Shown: in pieces, positions 18,525 to 27,413 of the stretch | Numbering within the stretch: position 1 is the stretch's first letter | How the letters are laid out: the number at the start of each line of letters is the position of its first letter | From: Alkalitalea saponilacus | GTDB lineage: Bacteria > Bacteroidota > Bacteroidia > Bacteroidales > Marinilabiliaceae | Direction: 5' to 3' | Length of the DNA stretch: 64,000 bases | Assembly: GCF_900168165.1 (NCBI RefSeq) | Contig: NZ_FUYV01000017.1 | Span: 62,001-126,000, forward strand | The notes under the pieces: model-generated | What the model saw: only the letters and a program-made list of their open reading frames with translations | Databases searched by the model: none | Told to the model about the DNA's origin: nothing | Made by a program: the position numbers and the translations under genes

Positions 18525-21500
18525 CTATGCCGCTTCGCTGACATTTGAAACAGCCTTTGTTTTTTCAGAAACAAAACTATAAATGACTGGTACAACGAAC
18601 AAGGTTAAAAATGATGCCAGTACAAGTCCTCCGATTACTGCAATACCCATAGAAACACGACTTTCCGCTCCCGCTCCAAGTGCAAGCGCCATAGGTAAAA
18701 CGCCCAAAATGGTTGAAGCACTAGTCATCAAAATAGGACGAAAACGTGCAGCTGCTGCTTCACGAATTGCATCATTAATTGATAGTCCTGCAGCTTTTCG
18801 TTGATTAGCGAATTCCACCATTAATATACCGTTCTTTGAAACAAGTCCTATCAACATGATGATTCCAATCTGACTAAAAATATTAAGTGTTTGTCCAAAA
18901 TACCATAAAGAAACCAAAGCGCCTAAAAGCGCAAAAGGCACAGAGAACATAATGATTAAAGGATCCCTAAAACTTTCAAATTGTGCAGATAGTACGAGAT
19001 AAATCAAAATGAGCGCCAACATAAAAGCAAACAACAAGCTGGAAGTACTCTCCACGAAGTCCCTTGAATCTCCGGCCAGTTCTGTACTGAAAGTATCATC
19101 TAAAACCAATCCTGCAATCCTATCCATTTCCTCCAGTCCTTCGCTCAAAGTGTACCCTCTTGCCAAGCCGGCAGAGACAGTCGCTGAAACAAATCTGTTA
19201 TACCGGAATAATTGCGGTGGAGTACTGCTGAATTCCATGGTTACCAAATTGTCCAACTGGATAAGTTCTCCTGTACGATTGCGGACAAATAGGGAAGCGA
19301 TATCGGCTGGTTGATTGCGGTTCTCTCTTTCCAACTCCCCAATAATATAATACTGCTTTCCATTCATTATATAATACCCGAGACGCTGGCCACTGAAAGT
19401 TAGCTGAAGAGTCTGAGCAATATCCTGAACAGATACTCCTAGCATAGCAGCTTTTTCCCGATCTATGATAATACGCAATTCAGGTTTAGTGAATTTTAAA
19501 TTCACATCGTAGTTCTGGAAATATTCACTTTGGCTCACCTCGTTCATAAACAATGGCAGAAATTCTTTGAGTTTCTCCAGATTTTGAGCCTGTAAAACGT
19601 ACTGAACAGGTAATCCGCCTCTTCTTCCACCAAAAGTTTGTTGTTGGGTAACGAAACTTCGGGCTCCTGTAAGTCCTCTAATCCGCTCGCCAAGATCATC
19701 TGCAATTTCCTGCTGGGTTCTATCTCGATCATCGGGATCATCAAGTGTAACACTGAAAAAGGCCGCATTGTTATTCCAAATACCAACTATTTGAAATATA
19801 TTTTGGGCTTCGGGTACCTCCTCCCTAATCAAATCGGCAAGTTCGTCAGTGTATCGAAGCGTATAATCAAATGTTGCTCCTTCAGGAGCAGTTGCATTGA
19901 TCCTTAATTGCGAACGATCCTCTAAAGGAGCCATTTCTGAAGGAATATTAACCCAAAGTCTCCAAATTGCCAATATAGCAATCCCCATAATCAAAGGCGT
20001 TAACCACCATCTTCTCATGAAAGTCTCCAAAGAACTTCTGTAAGCTTCCGTTAACCAGTTAAAGAAGGGTTCGGTGGAGCGATAAAATACATTGTGACCT
20101 TTATCCCGTTTCTTTAAAATCTTTGTTGAAAGCATGGGAGTTAAAGTCAACGCCACAAAAGATGAGATAACAACTGCACCCGCAATCACTATACTAAACT
20201 CCCGGAATAAACGCCCTGTAACACCTTGAAGAAAAACAATGGGAAAAAACACAGCCACCAATGTGATAGATGTAGCAATTACGGCAAAGAAAATTTCCGC
20301 GGCACCCTGTACACCAGCCTCATGGGGGTCCATCCCCTTTTCAATTTTGGTGTAAATATTTTCCATTACAACAATGGCATCATCCACAACCAGACCAATT
20401 GCCAAAACAATAGCCAGAAGAGTTAAAATATTGATGGTAAAACCGGCAGCATACATGATAAAGAATGATCCGATCAGTGATACCGGTATGGCAATGGCAG
20501 GAATCAGGGTGGTGCGCCAATCTCTCAAAAACAGAAAGATTATAAGCACTACCAGAATAAATGCGATATAAATGGTTTGTTGAACCTCACTAATTGAATC
20601 TCTGATGTATTGTGTATTATCAAAACCTACTTCAGCTATTATATCTGATGGCAAATCCCGCCTGATCTCTTCTAACCGCACCAGAGCTTCGTCTACAATA
20701 GATATATAATTGGCACCCGGCTGAGGAACCAGAACATTGTTAACCATGGGCACGCCATTCATTTTAAGAATACTGCGCATATTCTGAGCCTCAACCACGG
20801 CTCGGCCTAAATCACCAAATCTCACAACTCTATCGCCATCCTGAAAAACCACCATTCGGTTAAAATCATCAAGAGATGTAAATCGCCCCATGGTTCTAAC
20901 CGTAAGTTCAATATTATCTCCTTCTATACTTCCGGATGGAAGCTCAATATTTTCGCGCGATAAAGCGTTCCTGACATCAACCGGAGTTAATCCGTAAGCG
21001 GCAAGTTTGGCCGGATCCATCCACAAACGAATGGCAAATCGTTTGGCTCCCCAAGTTAACACATCACTTACACCAGGTATGGTTTGAAGGCGCTCTTTAA
21101 AATTCACTTCGGCAAACTCAGTAAGATCTATTAATGAGCGTGAGTCACTTCTGATTGTAATTGAGAAAATGGGTTGTGCGTCAGCATCCGCCTTTGAAAC
21201 TGTAGGAGGATCGGCGTCCGGTGGTAAGCGCCTCATGGCACCTGATACTTTATCACGTACGTCATTTGCAGCCGTTTCCAAATCTACTTCCAGATTAAAC
21301 TCAACAGTAATATTGCTGCTTCCATCCCGACTGGAACTGGTTATGCTGCGTATTCCGGGTATTCCATTAACAGCCTGTTCCAATGGTTCTGTTATCTGTG
21401 TTTCAATAACATCAGCATTTGCACCAACAAACCTTGTTGACACTGTAACTATGGGCTGATCAACACTCGGAAAGTCTCTAACCCCCAAATAACCAAATCC

Positions 21501-21581
21501 TATTATGCCGATTATCACGATGAACAGACTCATCACAATAGCCAATACCGGTCGCCGAATACTTAATGATGATAAACTCAT
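18525..21581 (-). CDS. RND efflux transporter permease (AcrB/HAE1 type)
   Basis: A 1018-residue inner-membrane proton-driven pump. The N-terminus has a first transmembrane helix (RRPVLAIVMSLFIVIIGIIG), and the family motifs GVRDFPSVDQPIVTV and the proton-relay aspartates in AIGLVVDDAIVVMENI (about 400) are present. The two halves repeat: a second block LIGLVSKNGILMVEFANQ and a final helix bundle LASFLTLFVVPVIYSF. Periplasmic loops of normal size make this HAE1 (drug/organic molecule) rather than heavy-metal type. It lies 25 bp after the adaptor gene. No TetR or MarR regulator is adjacent. Substrate unknown. Confidence 0.93.
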   Translation of the reverse strand: MSLSSLSIRRPVLAIVMSLFIVIIGIIGFGYLGVRDFPSVDQPIVTVSTRFVGANADVIETQITEPLEQAVNGIPGIRSITSSSRDGSSNITVEFNLEVDLETAANDVRDKVSGAMRRLPPDADPPTVSKADADAQPIFSITIRSDSRSLIDLTEFAEVNFKERLQTIPGVSDVLTWGAKRFAIRLWMDPAKLAAYGLTPVDVRNALSRENIELPSGSIEGDNIELTVRTMGRFTSLDDFNRMVVFQDGDRVVRFGDLGRAVVEAQNMRSILKMNGVPMVNNVLVPQPGANYISIVDEALVRLEEIRRDLPSDIIAEVGFDNTQYIRDSISEVQQTIYIAFILVVLIIFLFLRDWRTTLIPAIAIPVSLIGSFFIMYAAGFTINILTLLAIVLAIGLVVDDAIVVMENIYTKIEKGMDPHEAGVQGAAEIFFAVIATSITLVAVFFPIVFLQGVTGRLFREFSIVIAGAVVISSFVALTLTPMLSTKILKKRDKGHNVFYRSTEPFFNWLTEAYRSSLETFMRRWWLTPLIMGIAILAIWRLWVNIPSEMAPLEDRSQLRINATAPEGATFDYTLRYTDELADLIREEVPEAQNIFQIVGIWNNNAAFFSVTLDDPDDRDRTQQEIADDLGERIRGLTGARSFVTQQQTFGGRRGGLPVQYVLQAQNLEKLKEFLPLFMNEVSQSEYFQNYDVNLKFTKPELRIIIDREKAAMLGVSVQDIAQTLQLTFSGQRLGYYIMNGKQYYIIGELERENRNQPADIASLFVRNRTGELIQLDNLVTMEFSSTPPQLFRYNRFVSATVSAGLARGYTLSEGLEEMDRIAGLVLDDTFSTELAGDSRDFVESTSSLLFAFMLALILIYLVLSAQFESFRDPLIIMFSVPFALLGALVSLWYFGQTLNIFSQIGIIMLIGLVSKNGILMVEFANQRKAAGLSINDAIREAAAARFRPILMTSASTILGVLPMALALGAGAESRVSMGIAVIGGLVLASFLTLFVVPVIYSFVSEKTKAVSNVSEAA

Positions 21582-21606
21582 ACTATCAGTTGTCAGTTAG
21601 CAATGA

Positions 21607-22704
21607 TCAGTTTTCAAGGTTCATTGCTGATTGATTAATATTTCTTAATGTGACAGGCATGCCGGATCGAAGTTGAAGGATTCCACTAGTTATCACGGTA
21701 TCTCCAACAACAAGGCCATCAGTCACGGCAATCTCTCGTTCAGTTCTTTGACCCGATTGAATCGGAATCTGTACTGCACGACCACTTCGGTATACATATA
21801 TTAATTCACCATCCATTTGAGGGATAACAGCTTCACTTGGAACTTTTACAACATCATCCTCCCTACTGATAACCATTCTTATATCGGCGAACATACCCGG
21901 TAAAAGCTTACTGTCAGGGTTTGGAAATTCAGCTCTTAGCAAGAGCGACCGTGTCCTGGTATCTACAGATGGATCGACCGCATAAACCTTAGCCCGAAAA
22001 GAATCGTCAAAACCTGCAACAGAAAACACAACATCTCTCCCGATCAATCCTGCCGATTGATATCTTTCAGGAACTGAAAATTGAATACGGAGAGGATCAG
22101 TCTTTACAAGTCGCGCCACCCGATTGCCGGGTTGAAGCCAGGCTCCGGGACTTACATATCTAAAACCTATGGTTCCGCTAAACGGAGCACGAATGGCTGT
22201 CTTCTCAATGCGTGTATCTAAAAGATTTATTTCAGATTCAATGACCAAAAAATCAGTTTGAACGCGATCAAACGCTTCTCGGCTTATGGCCTCTTTTTCA
22301 AGCAAAGCTCTCTGTCGTTCCAATGTTTCACTTATTAACTCACGTTGATGAACTGCCTTCTGCCGTTGTGCTAACAATTCAGAATTATCTATGCGAACAA
22401 GCAAGTCTCCCTTTTTTACATAACTCCCTTCACTAAAATAAACAGATCGTACCTGACCTGATATTTCTGTGGTCACATCCACATCTTCACTAGCCAAAAG
22501 CGTTCCGGCTCCCCTGATGGAATTCTCCAATACTCCGGGCTCAAGAATAACAGCTGTAACTGGTAATCCATTATTTCGATTACTGGTGGAGACATTTTGT
22601 GAGTCACTTCCGGAAAACAATCCTGTTCTCGGAATTATTATTACTCCTAAAATAATTACTAACAGACCAATCTGGATGGTTCTTTTAATAGGCTTGTTCA
22701 TCAA
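21607..22704 (-). CDS. RND efflux periplasmic adaptor (membrane fusion protein)
   Basis: A 365-residue HlyD/AcrA-type adaptor. A single N-terminal membrane anchor (TIQIGLLVIILGVIIIP) replaces a lipoprotein signal. The barrel-sandwich halves GQVRSVYFSEGSYVKKGDLLVRID and IRAPFSGTIGFRYVSPGAWL surround a coiled-coil hairpin (about 120-165). A beta-barrel and a membrane-proximal domain follow (LRIQFSVPERY, LLPGMFADIRMV, VTSGILQLRSG). It is the first gene of the three-gene pump operon; the promoter is presumably in 22705-22900 but was not identified. Confidence 0.9.
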   Translation of the reverse strand: MMNKPIKRTIQIGLLVIILGVIIIPRTGLFSGSDSQNVSTSNRNNGLPVTAVILEPGVLENSIRGAGTLLASEDVDVTTEISGQVRSVYFSEGSYVKKGDLLVRIDNSELLAQRQKAVHQRELISETLERQRALLEKEAISREAFDRVQTDFLVIESEINLLDTRIEKTAIRAPFSGTIGFRYVSPGAWLQPGNRVARLVKTDPLRIQFSVPERYQSAGLIGRDVVFSVAGFDDSFRAKVYAVDPSVDTRTRSLLLRAEFPNPDSKLLPGMFADIRMVISREDDVVKVPSEAVIPQMDGELIYVYRSGRAVQIPIQSGQRTEREIAVTDGLVVGDTVITSGILQLRSGMPVTLRNINQSAMNLEN

Positions 22705-23365
22705 ACTCCTCTTTTCTTTTTAATACAAATTATCAATGTTCAGTTTAACACAACACGCAATTATAGAAAATATTTTAATTGATAAATTTAAAATTCATCA
22801 ATCTTATTTCAATCTTCGAGAATATTCAATCAGATAAAATATGACAAAACTAAAACAATCTATAGTTTAAACAATTCACTATGTATTAAGTTTAAACGGC
22901 CTTTTGCGACTTCTCTATTATGATTAATCTCAATATCGTTGTGATATATAATGTAATCCCTTATTTAAGATTACAATCTTCAGGTTAATTGCTTTAAGGA
23001 TATATTCATTAACAACGAAGCAATTATTGTTTTAAGACTAGGGAAGATCTCGGAGGTTTAAAGACAAAATCGAAATTCTGAATTAAATTTTGTTAAAATA
23101 ATTCAGACTTCGTGTTTTGCTTATGAAAATATTAATAAAATCTTACGAAAGCAGAGCATCAAATAATAATTGCATATCCTAATCAATAGATCGTTTCCCG
23201 ATAATATCGGGATTAGATTATTAGATATTAGATACAAGCAAGTTTATTATTATCAGCTAATTGTGCGGCATGACAACAAATCCATATACACTTGATAATC
23301 AGTTGCATAAAAAAGTTTAACGAACTATTACTAATTAGAAGATCAATTAATTGCACGATGACCTG
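22705..23365. other. gene-free AT-rich region with a TCCCGATA hairpin
   Basis: No coding frame or RNA gene was recognised in these 661 bp between two minus-strand operons. The only structure is the hairpin at 23196-23212. It also must hold the promoter of the efflux operon. Confidence 0.5.
23196..23212. repeat. TCCCGATA palindrome
   Basis: TCCCGATA and TATCGGGA pair around a single A, followed by ATTAGATTATTAGATATTAG. The shorter TCCCGA hairpin at 1961-1976 has the same core and the same ATTAGA continuation, suggesting a dispersed repeat family. Confidence 0.45.
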
Positions 23366-24217
23366 TCAAAGATATTTGTCCATTAAACTTACAGCCTGTC
23401 GATAATAACCAGTACCAAACAGATTCAAATGATTCAATACGTGATAAAGCATGTAAACCCCTTCTCGATGTTCATGACCGGGTTTGAGCGGGAAGGTCTC
23501 ATGGTATGAGCTGTAAAAATCTGATCCAAAACCGCCAAATAGTTTGGTCATGGCCAAATCAGCCTCCCGGTGACCATAGTATACAGCCGGATCAATGATT
23601 ACGGCATTACCATTTTCATCACACATATAATTACCACTCCACAAATCCCCATGCAACAGAACCGGGGGTTCTTCACTTCCTTCAAGGATTTTCGGAATCT
23701 TCTTCTCTAATCTAAAAAACAACCTTTTGAATTGATTATCTGCATATCCATTTCTTTCGGCCAGATCAAACTGATACCTCAGCCTCTTATTCCAATAAAA
23801 ATCTATCCAACTTACAGATTCATTCCCTTCTGGAATGTTCTTCTGTGGAGTACTTCCTATAAAATTATCTTCAAAAAAACCGAATTTATCACTTTTAAAT
23901 TGATGAAGATGTGCCATTTCTGCACCAAACTTTTTAAAAAATCCCGAATTACGGGAACCTTCCTTTATAAACTCAATAACCAGGCAACTTTCATCAGCAT
24001 ACAGAACCTCCGGAACCCTGATTACATTGGCTTTTCGAAGTTCACGAAGCCCGTTGGCTTCGTTTATAAACATTTTATTATGAGATGCGGTTTTAACGGC
24101 ATACTCCTTCCCCGATTGGGTAGTTACTTTTTGAGTATTAGCAATACATCCCCCCGAAAGGGGGGATGTAGCAACTATTTCATCCTCTAATATCTCAGAC
24201 AGCTTATTCTTGTCCAT
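23366..24217 (-). CDS. fructosamine kinase family protein
   Basis: A 283-residue protein kinase-like fold enzyme of the fructosamine-3-kinase family, which phosphorylates sugar-derived Amadori adducts on proteins or amines for repair. Seen in the sequence: the N-terminal SGGCIANTQKV nucleotide-binding strand with a following YAVKTA lysine (about residue 38), FINEANGLRELR, the catalytic loop LLHGDLWSGNYM (about 190) and the metal site IIDPAVYYGHREADLAM. Its start lies 9 bp after the GH95 stop codon, so both are probably in one transcript. A perfect 11-bp palindrome lies 48-73 bp into the gene. Confidence 0.88.
   Translation of the reverse strand: MDKNKLSEILEDEIVATSPLSGGCIANTQKVTTQSGKEYAVKTASHNKMFINEANGLRELRKANVIRVPEVLYADESCLVIEFIKEGSRNSGFFKKFGAEMAHLHQFKSDKFGFFEDNFIGSTPQKNIPEGNESVSWIDFYWNKRLRYQFDLAERNGYADNQFKRLFFRLEKKIPKILEGSEEPPVLLHGDLWSGNYMCDENGNAVIIDPAVYYGHREADLAMTKLFGGFGSDFYSSYHETFPLKPGHEHREGVYMLYHVLNHLNLFGTGYYRQAVSLMDKYL
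24145..24170. repeat. perfect 11-bp palindrome with GAAA loop inside FN3K gene
   Basis: TACATCCCCCC and GGGGGGATGTA are exact reverse complements around GAAA, in an AT-rich gene. The hairpin lies within the first 75 bp of the fructosamine kinase coding sequence and encodes TSPLSGGC of its nucleotide-binding strand. Confidence 0.7.
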
Positions 24218-24226
24218 AAAACAAAA

Positions 24227-26587
24227 CTAAAACCTTATAACTCCTGATTCCGGAACAACAAACTCATGCGTGACATCCGCTGATTTGTATACTCCCTTTG
24301 AACCGGGATTCCCTTTAATAACAGCTTTAAGAACCTCTCCATTTCGCCATGTAAAATCCACCTCAAAGCCACCACGCGCCTTTAATCCTTTTACACTTCC
24401 ATTTTTCCAATTATCGGGTAATGCTGGCAACAAATGGATGGTACCATCGTGGGATTGCAAGAGGGTTTCAGCCATTCCGGCTGCACCACCCATGTTTCCA
24501 TCCAGTTGAAACGGCGGATGCGCACAAAGAAGGTTATTATAGGAACCTCCTCCGTCAGGACTTCCTCCCTCCATTCCTGAGGGGCGCAACAATCGTCTCA
24601 ACAAACTGTATGCACGGTTACCGTCCTGCAATCGCGACCAAAAATTAATCTTCCAAGCCAACGACCAGCCTGTGCCTCCGTCGCCTCGGGCATTTAGACT
24701 TACGCGAGCTGCTGTGGCCAGATCAGGTGTGCTGTGAAGAGTAATCTGCCGGCCGGGATGCAAAGCATAGAGATGAGAAACATGCCTGTGTCTGCTTTCA
24801 GGATCATCAACATCCTCGCGCCACTCCTGCAATTGCCCCCAACTTCCAATCATGGGAGGGCTCACTTGGTCTCGGTATGATTCATATTTTTCAACAATAT
24901 GATCACCCAAACCCAGAACCCCGGCAGCCGTGGCGCAGTTGTTAAATAAATCCCAGGCAATTTGATGATCCATACTTGCTCCGGTAGATATCCCACCATG
25001 TTCCGGCGAATAAGAGGGCTTGGATATAAGGTATCCATTTTCATCTTCAACCAGGTAGTCCATCCAAAACAGAGCAGCCTCCTTCATTAATGGAAATCCT
25101 TGTTCCCTTAAATATACCGTATCCTGATTAAATTCGAAGTGCTCCCATGCGTGCTGACAAAGCCATGCCGCACCTGCAGGGAAAAAACCCCAAGGGAACT
25201 CCCAACCGGGAGAGGTGAAACCATAAGCATTATTCATAGTATTTACAATCCATCCTCGCGCACCGAAAAAGGTTGAAGCTGACGACTGACCGGGTTCTAC
25301 AAGTGTTTCCATGTAGTCCATCAAAGGGCGATGAGTTTCAGCAAGGTTAAGCACTTCGGCCGGCCAATAGAGCATTTGTAAATTTATATTGGTGTGGTAA
25401 TCACATGCCCACGGTGGATTGGTGCTGTGATTCCATTTGCCTTGCAAATGCATAGGCATGGTTCCGGGGCGTGTTGAGGATATCATTAAATAGCGGGCAT
25501 ATTGAAAATAGAGCATTTCAAGGCCAACATCCTCCTGCCCATGTGCATACATTAACAATCGCCGATCCGTTGGAATGGAATCGTGAGATGCTCCTTCAAG
25601 ATTTAGTTCAACCCTTTTGAATAAAGGCTGATAATCGTTAAGGTGTAATTGCTTTAACTCTTCAAAAGTCAATTCACCTACAGATAACAGAATATCCGTA
25701 TTTTGCTGAACGTAATTATTTCCACGATATTCCGGAAACTCCGGAACATATCCAGTTGCGGCAGTATGCACCAATTTCACAAATTCCGCATTTGAAACCT
25801 GCAAAACATCATTATGAAAGCTTGTGATACCATCTGTAGCGACCTTTATCACAGTTTCAAACCCAAGTTTATTATCACCAAGATGTCCTTTAAGCCGAAG
25901 AGTATTCCCTTCAAAAGTATAATCAACAATATTATGCGGAGTTTCAATACGCAAAGAATAATCAACACCTTCAAAGGAGTTGTTTTCGAACATATAAACC
26001 AATACCCGTTTAGGGTAGCATCCGAAAAAAGTTCTCTTATGTTTTACCTCTCCGGAGCGATAATGAACACTTCCAATTCCAGTATTCAGATCAATCTCCC
26101 TGACGAAATCATAAATATCTCCAGTTTCCTGAACAGTCACAAATAAGTCACCCATTGTTTGCTGAGCTCCGTAATCTCCACCAAATCCGGGGACTTCATG
26201 CACAGTACCAGTCATATGGGTTGTAGCCATTTGGTGTGCTTCATCAAATTTTCCTTCCTGCAATAAGGCTCTTACCTTTGGTAAGAACTCAGCTGCGCCA
26301 GGCCGTAAGCCAAAATTATAATAAGGACTCGAGCCGGGTCCGCCTGACCAAAGAGACTCTTCAGAAAACTGTAATTGCTCCTCGTGAGGTTGTCCAAAAA
26401 ACATCGTTCCTATATAACCATTACCAATAGGCAACGCCTCTGTCATCCAATCTTCTGCCGGAGTATCGTACCACAATCTTAAATCAGTTAATGAATCTTT
26501 TTGATCTGCACACGATGCCACAAACACCATAAGAAGTGAAAAAATCACAGACCTCGAATTACAAAACGAAAATAGTTTACCTGCCAT
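24227..26587 (-). CDS. GH95 alpha-L-fucosidase, lipoprotein
   Basis: A 786-residue glycoside hydrolase of family 95, which removes alpha-1,2-linked L-fucose (some members act on galactose). The lipoprotein signal (lipobox VASC) implies a periplasmic or surface location. Hallmarks in order: [20 protein letters not shown] at the mature N-terminus, [58 protein letters not shown] and the C-terminal [15 protein letters not shown] then [12 protein letters not shown]. The inverting mechanism uses Glu and Asp/Asn residues within these blocks. Size and start are normal. It precedes fructosamine kinase in a two-gene operon, a pairing that does not by itself suggest a pathway. Confidence 0.92.
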   Translation of the reverse strand: MAGKLFSFCNSRSVIFSLLMVFVASCADQKDSLTDLRLWYDTPAEDWMTEALPIGNGYIGTMFFGQPHEEQLQFSEESLWSGGPGSSPYYNFGLRPGAAEFLPKVRALLQEGKFDEAHQMATTHMTGTVHEVPGFGGDYGAQQTMGDLFVTVQETGDIYDFVREIDLNTGIGSVHYRSGEVKHKRTFFGCYPKRVLVYMFENNSFEGVDYSLRIETPHNIVDYTFEGNTLRLKGHLGDNKLGFETVIKVATDGITSFHNDVLQVSNAEFVKLVHTAATGYVPEFPEYRGNNYVQQNTDILLSVGELTFEELKQLHLNDYQPLFKRVELNLEGASHDSIPTDRRLLMYAHGQEDVGLEMLYFQYARYLMISSTRPGTMPMHLQGKWNHSTNPPWACDYHTNINLQMLYWPAEVLNLAETHRPLMDYMETLVEPGQSSASTFFGARGWIVNTMNNAYGFTSPGWEFPWGFFPAGAAWLCQHAWEHFEFNQDTVYLREQGFPLMKEAALFWMDYLVEDENGYLISKPSYSPEHGGISTGASMDHQIAWDLFNNCATAAGVLGLGDHIVEKYESYRDQVSPPMIGSWGQLQEWREDVDDPESRHRHVSHLYALHPGRQITLHSTPDLATAARVSLNARGDGGTGWSLAWKINFWSRLQDGNRAYSLLRRLLRPSGMEGGSPDGGGSYNNLLCAHPPFQLDGNMGGAAGMAETLLQSHDGTIHLLPALPDNWKNGSVKGLKARGGFEVDFTWRNGEVLKAVIKGNPGSKGVYKSADVTHEFVVPESGVIRF

Positions 26588-26789
26588 TACTTGAATTTTT
26601 TGAAGTTAATATGAAGATAGTGGCGTGGGCTTGTAAACTCAATTGGAACAAAGATATTGACTAATTTTTAAATAATAAAACATAGAGGTGCATAAAATAT
26701 GTAAAGCCAAAGGTCTGGAATTCTCGTGATGGATTGAGAGTCATTAATACTTTAAAGCAAAGGAGTTTTCTAGTAAAAAGCTTTCAGAA

Positions 26790-26930
26790 TCATTTTACTA
26801 CCAATACTTTTAAGCTACAATTATCAAGATCATTATGGGTACTCAAATCCCCAATCGAGATTTCATTCTCTGCAAAACCCACACCCTCAATAATGTTTCC
26901 ATCAAAGGGTAGCCAATTACCAATTATACC
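26790..26930 (-). pseudogene. possible coding remnant of unknown family
   Basis: The minus strand reads GIIGNWLPFDGNIIEGVGFA...ISIGDLS...LKVLVVK before a TGA; the frame is closed by TAA just upstream, and further upstream codons also look interrupted. The residue mix is protein-like rather than random AT-rich, but I do not recognise a family. It lacks a start codon and could be chance. Confidence 0.2.
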
Positions 26931-27095
26931 TTACGGGACAAATAACAATTCATTTCGATCTCAAGTATTTAGATATGATGAGGCTCTAGTATAAATTTGC
27001 GATGTTATTTCCAAAAACCCAATTGATTTTGGTCATATTCTTGAGTTCCTCTTTCCACCTTTCAGAACTAAATATTATTTTTATAAATTAATCTG

Positions 27096-27188
27096 TCCTT
27101 TCAGGGCGTAAATTCTCATTGCGCTTACTCCCAGGGCGTTGCCGTTGGGCTGATGTGATGTATTTCATATTCGCCCTGTGAAGGGCAG
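27096..27188. repeat. REP-like palindromic block (AGGGCG...CGCCCT)
   Basis: CAGGGCG at 27102-27108 is answered by CGCCCTG at 27172-27178, and between them CCCAGGGCGTTGCCGTTGGG (27130-27149) is a decayed hairpin. From memory, Bacteroidota genomes carry many similar CCAGGGCGTTGCCCTGG elements, some linked to REP-associated transposases; none is present in this window. Confidence 0.4.
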
Positions 27189-27296
27189 CTTAATTCCTTG
27201 TTCTTATAGAGTTTAGACCGGGGTTTTAATCCCTGTCCCATAAGGTTGCCCTTGTCAGACCTTCTGAAAATAAAAGCGCTATTACAAACTAGAGCC

Positions 27297-27413
27297 ATGA
27301 TTGATTCACTAAAACTCTTAAAATATAAGCTATATAAATCAGTTGCAAAACACTCTTCTAAGGAGAATTTCGCAACTGAATTAAAGGAAATGGTAGCTGA
27401 AGATCCTATTTAA
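27297..27413 (+). CDS. small hypothetical ORF (38 aa)
   Basis: ATG at 27297 opens 38 lysine-rich codons (begins MIDSLKLLKYKLYKSVAKHS, ends MVAEDPI) and TAA at 27411. It ends 8 bp inside the convergent PPi-PEPCK gene. The amphipathic, charged composition is protein-like. I recognise no family or clear ribosome site, so it may be the tail of a decayed gene or chance. Confidence 0.2.
   Translation: MIDSLKLLKYKLYKSVAKHSSKENFATELKEMVAEDPI

Larger units (their letters stand above)
26588..27296. other. intergenic region with decayed coding trace and REP-like repeat
   Basis: No intact gene is seen in about 700 bp. It holds a possible 46-codon coding remnant on the minus strand (26790-26930) and a GC-richer block with repeated AGGGCG/CGCCCT elements (27096-27188), each listed separately. 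Confidence 0.45.

Noticed and set aside
26734-26994. An 86-codon plus-strand reading frame
   Set aside because: Composition is low-information and the opposite strand reads more protein-like; no family resemblance.
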